This document shows positions 51,546-59,267 of a DNA stretch of 64,000 nucleotides, piece by piece. Under the pieces are notes generated by a model. The model saw only the letters and a list, made by a program, of their open reading frames with translations. It was not told the origin of the DNA and did no database searches. The stretch covers positions 1 through 64,000 of the IMG/VR virus record IMGVR_UViG_3300024262_000020; one strand, 5' to 3'. Position 1 is the first letter of the stretch, and every line of letters begins with the position of its first letter. Made by a program: the position numbers and the translations under genes. Source of the DNA: a virus.

Positions 51546-51633
51546 GGTGTTAGACGGGACTCGAACCCGCAAGGAATTTTACTTCACCAGAGTCACAATC
51601 TGGACCGTTAGCCTATTACGGAACTACTAACAC
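51546..51633 (-). tRNA. tRNA with GTG anticodon and long variable arm
   Basis: Acceptor GTGTTAG/CTAACAC, D-stem GTT/AAC, anticodon arm CCAGA-TTGTGAC-TCTGG, a 16-base variable arm with GAA/TTC, T-arm GCGGG-TTCGAGT-CCCGT, C73 as in tRNA-His. An unusual class II-like histidine-type tRNA. Confidence 0.7.
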
Positions 51634-51635
51634 AG

Positions 51636-51723
51636 CGGAAAGTGGAGGACTCGATCCCCACCCGATTTAACGAGACCTTGTTTTCAAGACAAGTCGCACC
51701 TCCATGGCACTGCTTCACTTTCC
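51636..51723 (-). tRNA. tRNA-Ser(TGA), second copy
   Basis: Acceptor GGAAAGT/ACTTTCC, anticodon arm CTTGT-CTTGAAA-ACAAG, long variable arm, T-loop ATCGAGT, G73. Confidence 0.85.
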
Positions 51724-51768
51724 AATTATTTCAAGATGTCAAAGAACAAAAGTTCACTAAAGTAAAAA

Positions 51769-51792
51769 AACCTGAACTTTTAAGTTCAGGTT
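51769..51792. terminator. Bidirectional intrinsic terminator
   Basis: AACCTGAACTT and AAGTTCAGGTT form an 11-bp hairpin with two loop bases, flanked by A-run on the left and T-run on the right, so it can stop both strands. Confidence 0.75.
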
Positions 51793-51819
51793 TTTCCTTT
51801 TATCTTATATGAAAAATTT

Positions 51820-51918
51820 TTATTTCATATGATTTGAATAAGGCATAATAAACCTGAACTTGGTTTTGTGTGAACTAAACCAGAACGAAAATTTACTATG
51901 TTTACTTATTGCCATCAT
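51820..51918 (-). CDS. Possible small ORF (32 residues)
   Basis: The frame reads MMAISKHSKFSFWFSSHKTK and ends NHMK. AGGAG lies 8-12 bases before it, rare here, and a terminator follows. Composition is plausible but no homologue is known. Confidence 0.35.
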   Translation of the reverse strand: MMAISKHSKFSFWFSSHKTKFRFIMPYSNHMK

Positions 51919-51979
51919 TTTAGATTTCTCCTATTTTTTTGTTTATATATTTTAATTTTAAAGTCTCTTTTTTCTATTT

Positions 51980-52123
51980 TTACAATTCTCTTACTTCTTC
52001 AATTGTTTCTTCGATTTCTGTTATTTCATAACCTCTTTCTTCTTCCCAGTTTAAAAAGTTGTAATAATTACCTGTATGGTCTAAATAATCCAACAATTCG
52101 TTTAACAATTCTTCTCTATCCAT
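51980..52123 (-). CDS. Small acidic protein (47 residues)
   Basis: MDREELLNELLDYLDHTGNY continues to an acidic helix ending EETIEEVREL. It lies 28 bases below a Bacteroidota-type TATATTTGC box (52152-52160) on the minus strand, which argues for expression. Acidic helical shape recalls small phage inhibitors, but nothing specific is seen. Confidence 0.5.
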   Translation of the reverse strand: MDREELLNELLDYLDHTGNYYNFLNWEEERGYEITEIEETIEEVREL

Positions 52124-52151
52124 TTTTATTAATTTATTTTTTAATTAGACT

Positions 52152-52160
52152 GCAAATATA
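52152..52160 (-). promoter_or_regulatory. Bacteroidota-type -7 box (TATATTTGC)
   Basis: Minus-strand GTATATTTGCAGTC, a copy of the box seen at 41198 and 56277, upstream of the 47-residue gene. Confidence 0.55.
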
Positions 52161-52195
52161 CGACTATTTATGATAAAAAAAAGTTTTTGTTTAAT

Positions 52196-52687
52196 TTATT
52201 TGAAAATTTTATACATTTTATTTTCAAATCCTATTGTTGCGTTGTATAATTCTTTGTTATTCATATAATCATTTTCATCATATCTACCAATAATTTCTAT
52301 TGATGAACCTTTACCTGCGTTTGGACCGTCACAAAATAGTAGAAATTCATATCCCATATATTCAAATTTCCAAATTTTATAAAAAAATTCACCTCTGAAA
52401 GTGCCATTTTGTTGTCCAAATTGTTTTTTTGCTTTATTATAATCAATTCCGTGTATAACATGATTATATTCCATTTGATCTTGGAATTGTTTTTTTGTTC
52501 TTGGTCGTCTTTGTGCATATTTAGAATTCCATACAATATTCCAAATATTCATAGTGTTAATATTTTCCACGTTAATTTTACCAGGTATATGTGTGAGAAC
52601 ACCATCACCATCTGCTCCACCTTCAGTTGTGGTTTTATTTATTAAATTCTTTCCAATTTGTTTAATGTGATCTCTAAATGATTTCAT
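52196..52687 (-). CDS. Hypothetical protein
   Basis: The 163-residue protein begins MKSFRDHIKQIGKNLINK, loosely like the head-targeting-type starts elsewhere in the window. The middle is rich in aromatic and basic residues (NIVWNSKYAQRRPRTKKQF; GEFFYKIWKFEYMGYEFLLF). No family recognised. It is in a run of minus-strand accessory genes. Confidence 0.5.
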   Translation of the reverse strand: MKSFRDHIKQIGKNLINKTTTEGGADGDGVLTHIPGKINVENINTMNIWNIVWNSKYAQRRPRTKKQFQDQMEYNHVIHGIDYNKAKKQFGQQNGTFRGEFFYKIWKFEYMGYEFLLFCDGPNAGKGSSIEIIGRYDENDYMNNKELYNATIGFENKMYKIFK

Positions 52688-52688
52688 A

Positions 52689-53012
52689 TTATTCTTTAAT
52701 TTTAAAATTAAATGTTGTGTAGTTAGAATCTTTTGGTGTTGATATTACTTCATATCCATTATATTCAGCGGCTTTCAAAAATTTTATAATAAATTCTTGT
52801 TTTAGTTGTTCGTTTGGTAATGTAAATGGTGGTGACAATTTGCCTGGTTTTAAACCATAACTATTTATTAATTTAAAAGCCTTTTCAATAACTCCATCGT
52901 ATTCTTCGGGAGTATATTTTCTTTCCCAACCTCTTAACATATTGACTAACTTTATAAAGTTATAAGAATTTTTAATAAAATTTTCATTGAACATTTTCCA
53001 GTTGTGTAACAT
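52689..53012 (-). CDS. Hypothetical protein (WKMFNE start)
   Basis: The 107-residue protein begins MLHNWKMFNENFIK, again with a W/K-x-F-x-E N-terminal pattern. A helix-rich body (YTPEEYDGVIEKAFKLINSY) and C-terminal strands follow. It is one base before the next gene. Function unknown. Confidence 0.5.
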   Translation of the reverse strand: MLHNWKMFNENFIKNSYNFIKLVNMLRGWERKYTPEEYDGVIEKAFKLINSYGLKPGKLSPPFTLPNEQLKQEFIIKFLKAAEYNGYEVISTPKDSNYTTFNFKIKE

Positions 53013-53028
53013 AATTATTATTTTTATT

Positions 53029-53529
53029 TTATATATTATTAATTGTTTCTAATTTCTTTTTTCTTATTAATTTAATATTTGTTTCTTCAGTGATTTTTTC
53101 ACCATTTTGTTTTTTAAATTCTACCTTAATTTTATAAGGTTTATTATTTATTAGAAATAATGACACATAGAATCCACCTGTGGAACTTGTGGAAGGATTA
53201 TATGTGAAAGTGGATTTTTCACATATACCACCTATTAAACTAAGTACACAAGATTTTAAATTTTTGATAGTTGGTGTTGTTTTTCTATCTTGCCAAGTCC
53301 AATTAACTGATTTCATATGATTCTCAACTGTTTCAAAATCAAATCTTTCTATAATATCCTCAAGTAAATCCCTTATATTGACTTTATCTATAAGTTTCCA
53401 ATATTCTATTTCATATAATGGTTCTAAATATGTTTCCCAGTAATTGTGCCAATTTTCATTTCTATCTTTATCAGTATATTTTTCTTGATAATCTTTAAAA
53501 GAAATTACATTTTTATCGTCAATTTTCAT
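53029..53529 (-). CDS. Hypothetical protein, paralogue of 30049-30402
   Basis: The 166-residue protein repeats the domain of 30049-30402: ERFDFETVENHMKSVNWTW, PTIKNLKSCVLSL and STSSTGGF. It adds an N-terminal extension and ends LIRKKKLETINNI, the RKxKLxxI tail. The matching domain order in two distant genes suggests duplication. Function unknown. Confidence 0.55.
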   Translation of the reverse strand: MKIDDKNVISFKDYQEKYTDKDRNENWHNYWETYLEPLYEIEYWKLIDKVNIRDLLEDIIERFDFETVENHMKSVNWTWQDRKTTPTIKNLKSCVLSLIGGICEKSTFTYNPSTSSTGGFYVSLFLINNKPYKIKVEFKKQNGEKITEETNIKLIRKKKLETINNI

Positions 53530-53531
53530 TT

Positions 53532-53735
53532 TTAATTTATTAATAGTTCATTTGAGATTACCCACCCACAATCGTCAACTAAGGTTGTGTCATATATTAT
53601 ACTGTAATCTTTATCAAGAGTTTCGATTGAATAATTTTTTCTTAATTTCTTAATGAAATTACATTCTTTTTTGGTATTTATACCGAACATGAGTTGTGCT
53701 ATTTGCCAATCTTTTATTTCTTCATTAATTTCCAT
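53532..53735 (-). CDS. Small hypothetical protein
   Basis: The 67-residue protein (start MEINEEIKDWQIAQLMFGIN) lies just downstream of a TAATTTTGC box on the minus strand (53739-53747), only three bases before the ATG, so the message could be nearly leaderless. Composition is normal. Unknown. Confidence 0.45.
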   Translation of the reverse strand: MEINEEIKDWQIAQLMFGINTKKECNFIKKLRKNYSIETLDKDYSIIYDTTLVDDCGWVISNELLIN

Positions 53736-53759
53736 AATGCAAAATTATGAAAAATATTT

Positions 53760-53965
53760 AATAAAAAAAATGGTTCCTAACCAGGTATTATTTCAACATA
53801 GTCGGTACCCTACTACGAGAAACAATACCTATTAGGATCACTTGACATGATTCGGAATCAAACGGAAAGACTGGCAACTCTGTACCTCACCGATAGTTAA
53901 GTGTACGTTGACACATCATTTTCGGTTTCTTATTGATTCACTTTCCAGTTATCACCTTATACCAT
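53760..53965 (-). ncRNA. Candidate structured RNA with terminal U-run
   Basis: The minus strand can fold as: GGAAAG/CTTTCC enclosing ACCGA/TCGGT and GTGT/ACAC; GATTC-C-GAATC hairpin; and a long helix in which AGGTATTGTTTC pairs with GAAATAATACCT and TCCTAA with TTAGGA around a TAGT/ACTA hairpin. It ends TGGTT-AGG-AACCA before an eight-T run (terminator). It is not tmRNA, 6S or RNase P as far as I can see. Strand is inferred from the terminator. Confidence 0.45.
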
Positions 53966-54040
53966 TAATATATATTAATGCATGTAAGTCTTAAAAGTTT
54001 GCTAAATATTTTAATATATATGTAAAAGTAATTTATAGTG

Positions 54041-54916
54041 ATGAAAATTATAAGAGAATTTAAAGATTTTGGTAGAAAAATATATGAAACTAATGAAGAA
54101 TGTCCTTTTCTTTTTACAGAATCGTCAACTGATGAAGATTTCCATCAAGCAATATTAGATGTTGGTTATAATTGGTGGCAAGGTAGTGATGTAAAATCAT
54201 ATAGTGAAATGGTTTATAAAATGGAGAAAGAATTTGGATATAAATTTGCGTTATTGATATTGTTAGGTAAATATAATCAACAGGTTGGTAATGGTGGACA
54301 TATTCAATATTTTGATAATGGTTATGCATCTGCGGGTAGTAGTGGATATGGTGGTAATCATAAAGATATTGAATTACATGAACAAATGATTGAATGGTTT
54401 AAGAAAGCAGGATTAGATGAAACTGAATTAGGTAAAAATATATTTGTTGTTATGGAGGATTCTGGTGATGTATTTGGACATTTAAGTGAGGGTGATGAAA
54501 GATGTGATGAATGTAATGGAGATGGTGAAGTTGAAGAAGATTGTTATGAATGTGATCGTGGTGTGATTATGGATAGTTGTGGTAATTGTAGTGGTGAAGG
54601 TGAATATGAAGGTGATGATGGTGAAATTGAAGATTGTCCTGAATGTAATGGTGAAGGTGAAATAGAACAAGATTGTCCTGAATGTGGTGGAGATGGTACT
54701 GTTTATAATTCTTGTGAAGAATGTGATGGTAGTGGTTATATAAATCCAGCAGATAGTTATTCAGGTGAGTTAGATAGATTAGATAGTAAATATTATAAGA
54801 TTGATGGTTGGGAAGATCATTTAAATAAGTTTGCAAAGGATATCATTATTGAAAAATATCCTGAAGAATGGGAAAAATTTAAAATAAGAAGAAGTGCAAA
54901 TAAATATAATTTATGA
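54041..54916 (+). CDS. Tagged DnaJ-type zinc-knuckle protein with DUF4375-like domain
   Basis: I start at ATG 54041 (MKIIREFKDFGRKIYE). Residues about 55-105 (FALLILLGKYNQQVGNGGHI followed by QYFDNGY) resemble DUF4375/DMP19. Residues about 150-240 hold repeats such as CDECNGDGEVEEDCYEC, CPECNGEGEIEQDCPECGG and CEECDGSGY, like the CxxCxGxG zinc modules of DnaJ, without a J-domain. It ends ANKYNL, so both terminal signatures are present. It may bind unfolded proteins or zinc; function not known. Its stop overlaps the next start (ATGA). Confidence 0.6.
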   Translation: MKIIREFKDFGRKIYETNEECPFLFTESSTDEDFHQAILDVGYNWWQGSDVKSYSEMVYKMEKEFGYKFALLILLGKYNQQVGNGGHIQYFDNGYASAGSSGYGGNHKDIELHEQMIEWFKKAGLDETELGKNIFVVMEDSGDVFGHLSEGDERCDECNGDGEVEEDCYECDRGVIMDSCGNCSGEGEYEGDDGEIEDCPECNGEGEIEQDCPECGGDGTVYNSCEECDGSGYINPADSYSGELDRLDSKYYKIDGWEDHLNKFAKDIIIEKYPEEWEKFKIRRSANKYNL

Positions 54917-55281
54917 AATATTTAAAATTATTTGAAGATAAAAAATATAGTAAAAATCTATATTATGAGAGTGAATTAGATTCCATATTAAAGGATGACT
55001 GGAAAGAATTGTCAATAACAAGGGACACTATAAATTTTGAAGTTGGTGAAGGTTATGATAAAGGATACAAGTATTCTGTATTTTTTGAAGGTCAATGTTC
55101 TGATAATGATATATTTTTGGAAGAAACTGCAATTCCTAAATTTATCAAAAAATTCAAAGAGGAATTCCAGAAAAATCCAGAAAAATATTCTCATAATTTT
55201 AAAGTTGGTAGATTTAAACGTGATCCTAAATTTATGGGGGATTTATCTCATTTTAGAGAAACTGAAAAATACAATTTATAA
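54913..55281 (+). CDS. Tagged small protein (MKYLKLFED...EKYNL)
   Basis: The 122-residue protein begins MKYLKLFEDKKYSK and ends FRETEKYNL, the clearest two-ended example. Its tail uses TAC for Tyr whereas most others use TAT, so the tail is kept as protein rather than as DNA. The middle is a short strand-rich domain (INFEVGEGYDKGYKYSVFFE). No known family. Confidence 0.6.
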   Translation: MKYLKLFEDKKYSKNLYYESELDSILKDDWKELSITRDTINFEVGEGYDKGYKYSVFFEGQCSDNDIFLEETAIPKFIKKFKEEFQKNPEKYSHNFKVGRFKRDPKFMGDLSHFRETEKYNL

Positions 55282-56009
55282 TGGCTGAAAATAAACAAAA
55301 ATTACCCATAATAAAAAATAGAGAACAATTAAAGATGGTTATTGATGGCTTGAGTGATCAAGGTTTTGGATATTATGTTGGTGATTGGAAAGCACATGAA
55401 TATAAGGTGTCTAACTTAATTAATAAAAATAATACTCTTGGTATAGAAGAAGATAAATTTAAATCTAAGTTGAATGAATTGGTTTCTAATATGACAGATT
55501 ATGATGAAATTGATAAAACTATTAAGAATTTTTTCCAAAAATTTAAGCCAGATGATAAAATAAAAGAATTAATAAATCATTATTATTTAAAACCAGATGC
55601 ATCATGTAGAAAACCTTCATCATCACCAAGTAAAAAGGAAATTATAGATTGGGTTAAATTTAAAAGAAAGTATAATATAAAAGGTGAGCCTGATTTTGAT
55701 TGGTCTGCGGATGTGTATAATTTGGATAAGAATTTTGTTAAAGTAAATGATTATGATTCTAATTTTGATTTTGAAAAATTGTATAGATTATTATACAATG
55801 AAGAACCTAATGATTTTTCGTTGAAAAATCTTGGAGATTGGCAAGATTTGGGAAAAATCGAAATAAAGGTTTTTCAAAATGGAACAATCAATATTAAAGG
55901 TGATATTGATAAATTAAAATCTTATCTTTATAAGGAGATAAGAAATTTTGATTGTATTGTTTATTATAATAAGAAAAAGGAGATTAGAGAAAGACGAGAA
56001 AGAGATTAA
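55281..56009 (+). CDS. Hypothetical protein with DUF4942-like C-terminus
   Basis: The 242-residue protein starts MAENKQKLPIIKNREQLKMV and has a helical first half. The C-terminal 60 residues (LGKIEIKVFQNGTINIKG, then LKSYLYK) resemble a small phage/plasmid domain sometimes annotated DUF4942. It lacks both tag signatures although it sits between tagged genes. Function unknown. Confidence 0.45.
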   Translation: MAENKQKLPIIKNREQLKMVIDGLSDQGFGYYVGDWKAHEYKVSNLINKNNTLGIEEDKFKSKLNELVSNMTDYDEIDKTIKNFFQKFKPDDKIKELINHYYLKPDASCRKPSSSPSKKEIIDWVKFKRKYNIKGEPDFDWSADVYNLDKNFVKVNDYDSNFDFEKLYRLLYNEEPNDFSLKNLGDWQDLGKIEIKVFQNGTINIKGDIDKLKSYLYKEIRNFDCIVYYNKKKEIRERRERD

Positions 56010-56248
56010 AGGTTATATTTCTTTGATTCATACTCTAAATCAGTAATAAAATATTTAGAATCAAATGGCATTAAGTTATTACTTTCGGTTAGTATGATGT
56101 AACAAAGTCCAGATAACATTTCATCAGTTTCAAATTCTGAAAAAACTTCATATTTTTTACCTTTGATAATACCATGTTTCACAGAACTTTTACTTCTGCG
56201 TTCAACGATAGTTTCAATTGCCCATACATATTTTATATCTTTTTTCAT
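56006..56248 (-). CDS. Small protein with KKYNL tail
   Basis: The 80-residue protein (start MKKDIKYVWAIETIVERRSK) ends DLEYESKKYNL but has no MKxLKxFE start. Its tail codons are AAA TAT AAC CTT, different bases from the AAT TTA used elsewhere, supporting protein-level conservation. The host-type TATATTTGC box (56277-56285) precedes it, so it is probably early, unlike its neighbours. Confidence 0.55.
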   Translation of the reverse strand: MKKDIKYVWAIETIVERRSKSSVKHGIIKGKKYEVFSEFETDEMLSGLCYIILTESNNLMPFDSKYFITDLEYESKKYNL

Positions 56249-56276
56249 CTTTTTTTAGATATTTTTGATCCAATAT

Positions 56277-56285
56277 GCAAATATA
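56277..56285 (-). promoter_or_regulatory. Bacteroidota-type -7 box (TATATTTGC)
   Basis: Minus-strand ACGTATATTTGCATAT upstream of the 56006-56248 gene; same core as 41198, 46687 and 52152. Confidence 0.55.
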
Positions 56286-56307
56286 CGTTTTTTTGATTAT
56301 AAAAAAA

Positions 56308-56320
56308 AATATATAGAATA
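56308..56320 (+). promoter_or_regulatory. Late-type promoter motif AATATATAGAATA
   Basis: Near copy of the 13-mer at 45349 and 46808, 27 bases before the MoxR ATPase start. Confidence 0.45.
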
Positions 56321-56347
56321 TATATTAAAAAAAATTAAAATCTAGAT

Positions 56348-57772
56348 ATGAAAAAATTACAAAAATTTGAAGATTTCAAACTTAATGAAAATGTCTTCCA
56401 AGATATATGGAGAAAGACTGTGGAACTATATCAAAAGAAATTTAAAAACGGTGCTTGGTGGCGTTTATTGAAGTTTTTAATTCAAAAAAATGAATTACCA
56501 AAAGGTGTAGAAGTACATTTTGCTAATGGTATGAGCAATGAAGGTAAATTGAATGAAGAACTTGTTGAATTAACACATGTTGATCAAAATATTTCAAATG
56601 AAGATTCTGATGAGATTCGTGAAGCTGTTATTGATGCCTATAATTATAGAATAAGTCAAAATGATCATTCAGCTATCTTTCTTTGGGGAGCACCAGGTAT
56701 TGGTAAAACAGAGATTGTAATTGATACTGCTAAAGAATTGGGTCTTGATATTATTGTTTTTCACTTATCTCAGATTGAACCTACTGAATTTAGAGGCGTT
56801 CCAAAAATTGAAAACTTAGATAAAGAAGCCACACCAGGCGACACAAGTGGTGAAAGAACTGTAAATAAATTACCTGTTATTTTCCCTACTGATAATGGAG
56901 CAAATGGTAAAGGTGGTATTTTCTTTTTAGATGAGTTAAATAGAGCACCTAAAATGGTATTGTCTGCGGCACTTCCTTTATGTCTTGATGGTAAAATTGG
57001 TGATTATGCATTACCAAGTAAATGGATTATAATTGCTGCTGGTAATAGAAAAGAAGATATTGGTTTTGATGCTGTTGAAATTGAACCAGCATTAGCCAAC
57101 AGATTCCAACATATTAATTTTGTACCAACAGTTAAACGTTGGACAGAGTGGGCAGTATCTAAGAAATTTGTTGACCCTGACTTAATTGGATTCTTAAACT
57201 TCTACAAAGATTATTTCCATAGATTAGAATCTGATGATGGTTCATCAGCTTGGGCATCACCAAGAGCGTGGACTAAGGCATCACAATTTATTTATAGTTT
57301 AAATAAAGAATTTAAAGTTGATGAAAAAAAGAAAAGAAAAGTATATACTAGATTTGTAGGTACACAAGCCGCTGTCGCATTTATGGATTATCTTAAGTTG
57401 AAAGAGAAATTTAATGAAAGAGATGTTAAAGATGTATATGAAAAGGGTGTAAAAGCAAAACATCCACCAAAGAATTTAAATGAAGGTAGAGCCGCTATGT
57501 ATTCTATTGCTTTTTATAAGAAAGGCGAAAGATTAAAACCAGAAGAATTAAAGAATATTATAGCTTACGCATTAAGTCTTCCAAATTTTGAAACTAAAAC
57601 ATCATTACTTTCTTTTGTTAAATTAGCACATACCAATAAAGGTGTGACTTATTTGAAAGAAGAAGAACCTTACAAAACAATATGGTGGGAAGGTGTTAAA
57701 AAATGGTTTGAAGAAGTAAAAAGTTTAGGTAAAGAAGATGAATATAAAGATGGTATACCTGATAATATGTAA
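56348..57772 (+). CDS. MoxR-type AAA+ ATPase
   Basis: The 474-residue protein has Walker A GAPGIGKTEIV (about 115-125), Walker B GGIFFLDELNRAPK (about 189-202), sensor 1 IIAAGNRKED and an arginine finger region in ALANRFQH. This order is that of MoxR/RavA-type ATPases, which remodel partner VWA proteins. The N-terminus MKKLQKFEDFKLNENVF carries the MKxLKxFE signature, whereas the C-terminus (DGIPDNM) lacks KYNL. The partner gene follows after 14 bases. Confidence 0.85.
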   Translation: MKKLQKFEDFKLNENVFQDIWRKTVELYQKKFKNGAWWRLLKFLIQKNELPKGVEVHFANGMSNEGKLNEELVELTHVDQNISNEDSDEIREAVIDAYNYRISQNDHSAIFLWGAPGIGKTEIVIDTAKELGLDIIVFHLSQIEPTEFRGVPKIENLDKEATPGDTSGERTVNKLPVIFPTDNGANGKGGIFFLDELNRAPKMVLSAALPLCLDGKIGDYALPSKWIIIAAGNRKEDIGFDAVEIEPALANRFQHINFVPTVKRWTEWAVSKKFVDPDLIGFLNFYKDYFHRLESDDGSSAWASPRAWTKASQFIYSLNKEFKVDEKKKRKVYTRFVGTQAAVAFMDYLKLKEKFNERDVKDVYEKGVKAKHPPKNLNEGRAAMYSIAFYKKGERLKPEELKNIIAYALSLPNFETKTSLLSFVKLAHTNKGVTYLKEEEPYKTIWWEGVKKWFEEVKSLGKEDEYKDGIPDNM

Positions 57773-57786
57773 AAAATAATATACTT

Positions 57787-59202
57787 ATGTTAATAAAATT
57801 TAAAAGATATCAACAAATTATAAAGATTAATGAAATGATGCTTAGTGATAAGGCTGATAGAAAAGCCTTAACAATGATGAGAAAATGTTCATCTCAAATT
57901 GTTAATCATTTTGGTTTTTTTGCAGATTTACTTTTTAGTTTGAAAATAATGGAAGTTCCTAATGAATTTTGTGATACTATGTGTACCGATGGTAAGGCTA
58001 TTGGATATAGTGCAGATTTTGTAAATTCGTTGACAGAAGAAGAAGTAGTATTTGTTATTATTCATGAACTTATGCATAATGCTAATTTTCATTTTAATAG
58101 ACAAGGCGGTAGAGATGCTAAAGTTTGGAATTATGCTGCTGATTATGCTATTAATCTTTTAATTGATGATATGGCGAGGGAAATGAAGATATTATCAACA
58201 CCAAAAAAGATATTATTGGATCAAACCTATCGTGATATGGGCGCAGAACAGATATATGAATTAATAAAAAATGATCAAAAAGGTGGCGGTGGTGGCGGTC
58301 AAGGACAACCAGGACAAGGTAGTGGTAAACCACAACAAGGTCAAGGTGGTGGTCAAGGTGGAGATAATACTATCGGACAAGACATCAAGCCTGTTGGTTC
58401 TATTGAAAAAGTTGGTGAAGAAATTTTTAAAGGACAAGAAGGTGCTGGAAATCCAGATGTTGAAAATGCTAAAAGTGCTAGTGATTTAGAAAATGTATGG
58501 AAAAAAATTAGACAACAAGCATCAACAAGATCACAAGGTGTTGGTTCTGCTGGAATGGATAGATGGATTAAAAAGGCGAATAAGGCAAAGGTTAATTGGA
58601 AAACTGAATTGAAAAAATTTGTAAATAATGCAATGCAAGAATTAGATTATGGATTCTTTAATAAACGGTTTATTTATAAAGATATGTATTTACCTGGTCC
58701 TAAACAAGTCGATAAATCTATGTTTAAAGATGTTGTGATTGCTATTGATACTTCAGGTTCTATAACTCAGGATACGTTAGATAAATTTGGTGCGGAATTG
58801 TTAAAATTATTTGGACAATTTCAAATTGAACGTTGTTATGTAATCTGGTGTGATAGTACAATACCTGGTTGGAGTTCGTCTAGTAATACAAAAAATCCAC
58901 AAGGTGTACAAGTATTTCAACGAGTTGACAAAAGTTTCAAATTGAATAAATTGAAACCTCAAGGTGGTGGCGGTACAAGTTTTGTGCCACCGTTTGATTG
59001 GGTTCAACAAAATTTATTAAAGAAAGGTCGTCAACCAGCATTTTTTATATATTTTACAGATGCTTATGGCTCTGCACCAAGTTCTGGTCAATTTGGACTC
59101 AGACAATATATTAAGAGAGTAATGTGGATTGTTACGGATAATTTAGATGCTTCAAATTTAAAATTTGGTAAGAAAATTTACATTGATAAATTAGTTGATT
59201 AA
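57787..59202 (+). CDS. VWA-domain protein with zincin motif (MoxR partner)
   Basis: VFVIIHELMHNANFHFNRQ (about 87-105) gives the HExxH zinc-protease motif, as in the DUF2201 VWA-like peptidase group. A Gly/Gln-rich linker lies at about 158-195 and the C-terminal VWA domain has DVVIAIDTSGSIT (about 315-327, MIDAS) and GGGGTSFVPPF. The 471-residue length fits the pair with MoxR. It begins MLIKFKRYQQIIKINEM, similar to the 23964 gene start. The pair may form a nucleotide-driven protease or assembly complex. A terminator follows. Confidence 0.8.
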   Translation: MLIKFKRYQQIIKINEMMLSDKADRKALTMMRKCSSQIVNHFGFFADLLFSLKIMEVPNEFCDTMCTDGKAIGYSADFVNSLTEEEVVFVIIHELMHNANFHFNRQGGRDAKVWNYAADYAINLLIDDMAREMKILSTPKKILLDQTYRDMGAEQIYELIKNDQKGGGGGGQGQPGQGSGKPQQGQGGGQGGDNTIGQDIKPVGSIEKVGEEIFKGQEGAGNPDVENAKSASDLENVWKKIRQQASTRSQGVGSAGMDRWIKKANKAKVNWKTELKKFVNNAMQELDYGFFNKRFIYKDMYLPGPKQVDKSMFKDVVIAIDTSGSITQDTLDKFGAELLKLFGQFQIERCYVIWCDSTIPGWSSSSNTKNPQGVQVFQRVDKSFKLNKLKPQGGGGTSFVPPFDWVQQNLLKKGRQPAFFIYFTDAYGSAPSSGQFGLRQYIKRVMWIVTDNLDASNLKFGKKIYIDKLVD

Positions 59203-59225
59203 TTATTATTTTAGAATAAAATTAA

Positions 59226-59254
59226 AACCTCATCAAAAATTGATGAGGTTTTTT
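59226..59254 (+). terminator. Intrinsic terminator after the VWA gene
   Basis: AACCTCATCAA (59226-59236) pairs with TTGATGAGGTT (59240-59250) around AAA and runs into T's. Confidence 0.85.
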
Positions 59255-59267
59255 AATATATATCAAT

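Noticed and set aside
51898-52173. Leu/Phe-rich plus-strand frame that looks like a membrane protein
   Set aside because: It is the complement of the acidic 47-residue minus-strand gene with its own promoter.
54114-54836. Antisense His/Tyr/Thr-rich frames under the zinc-module gene
   Set aside because: They are shadows of the repetitive acidic and Cys codons on the plus strand.
55012-55288. Frames overlapping the KYNL gene at 54913 on both strands
   Set aside because: They lack normal starts and overlap a well-supported gene with both family signatures.
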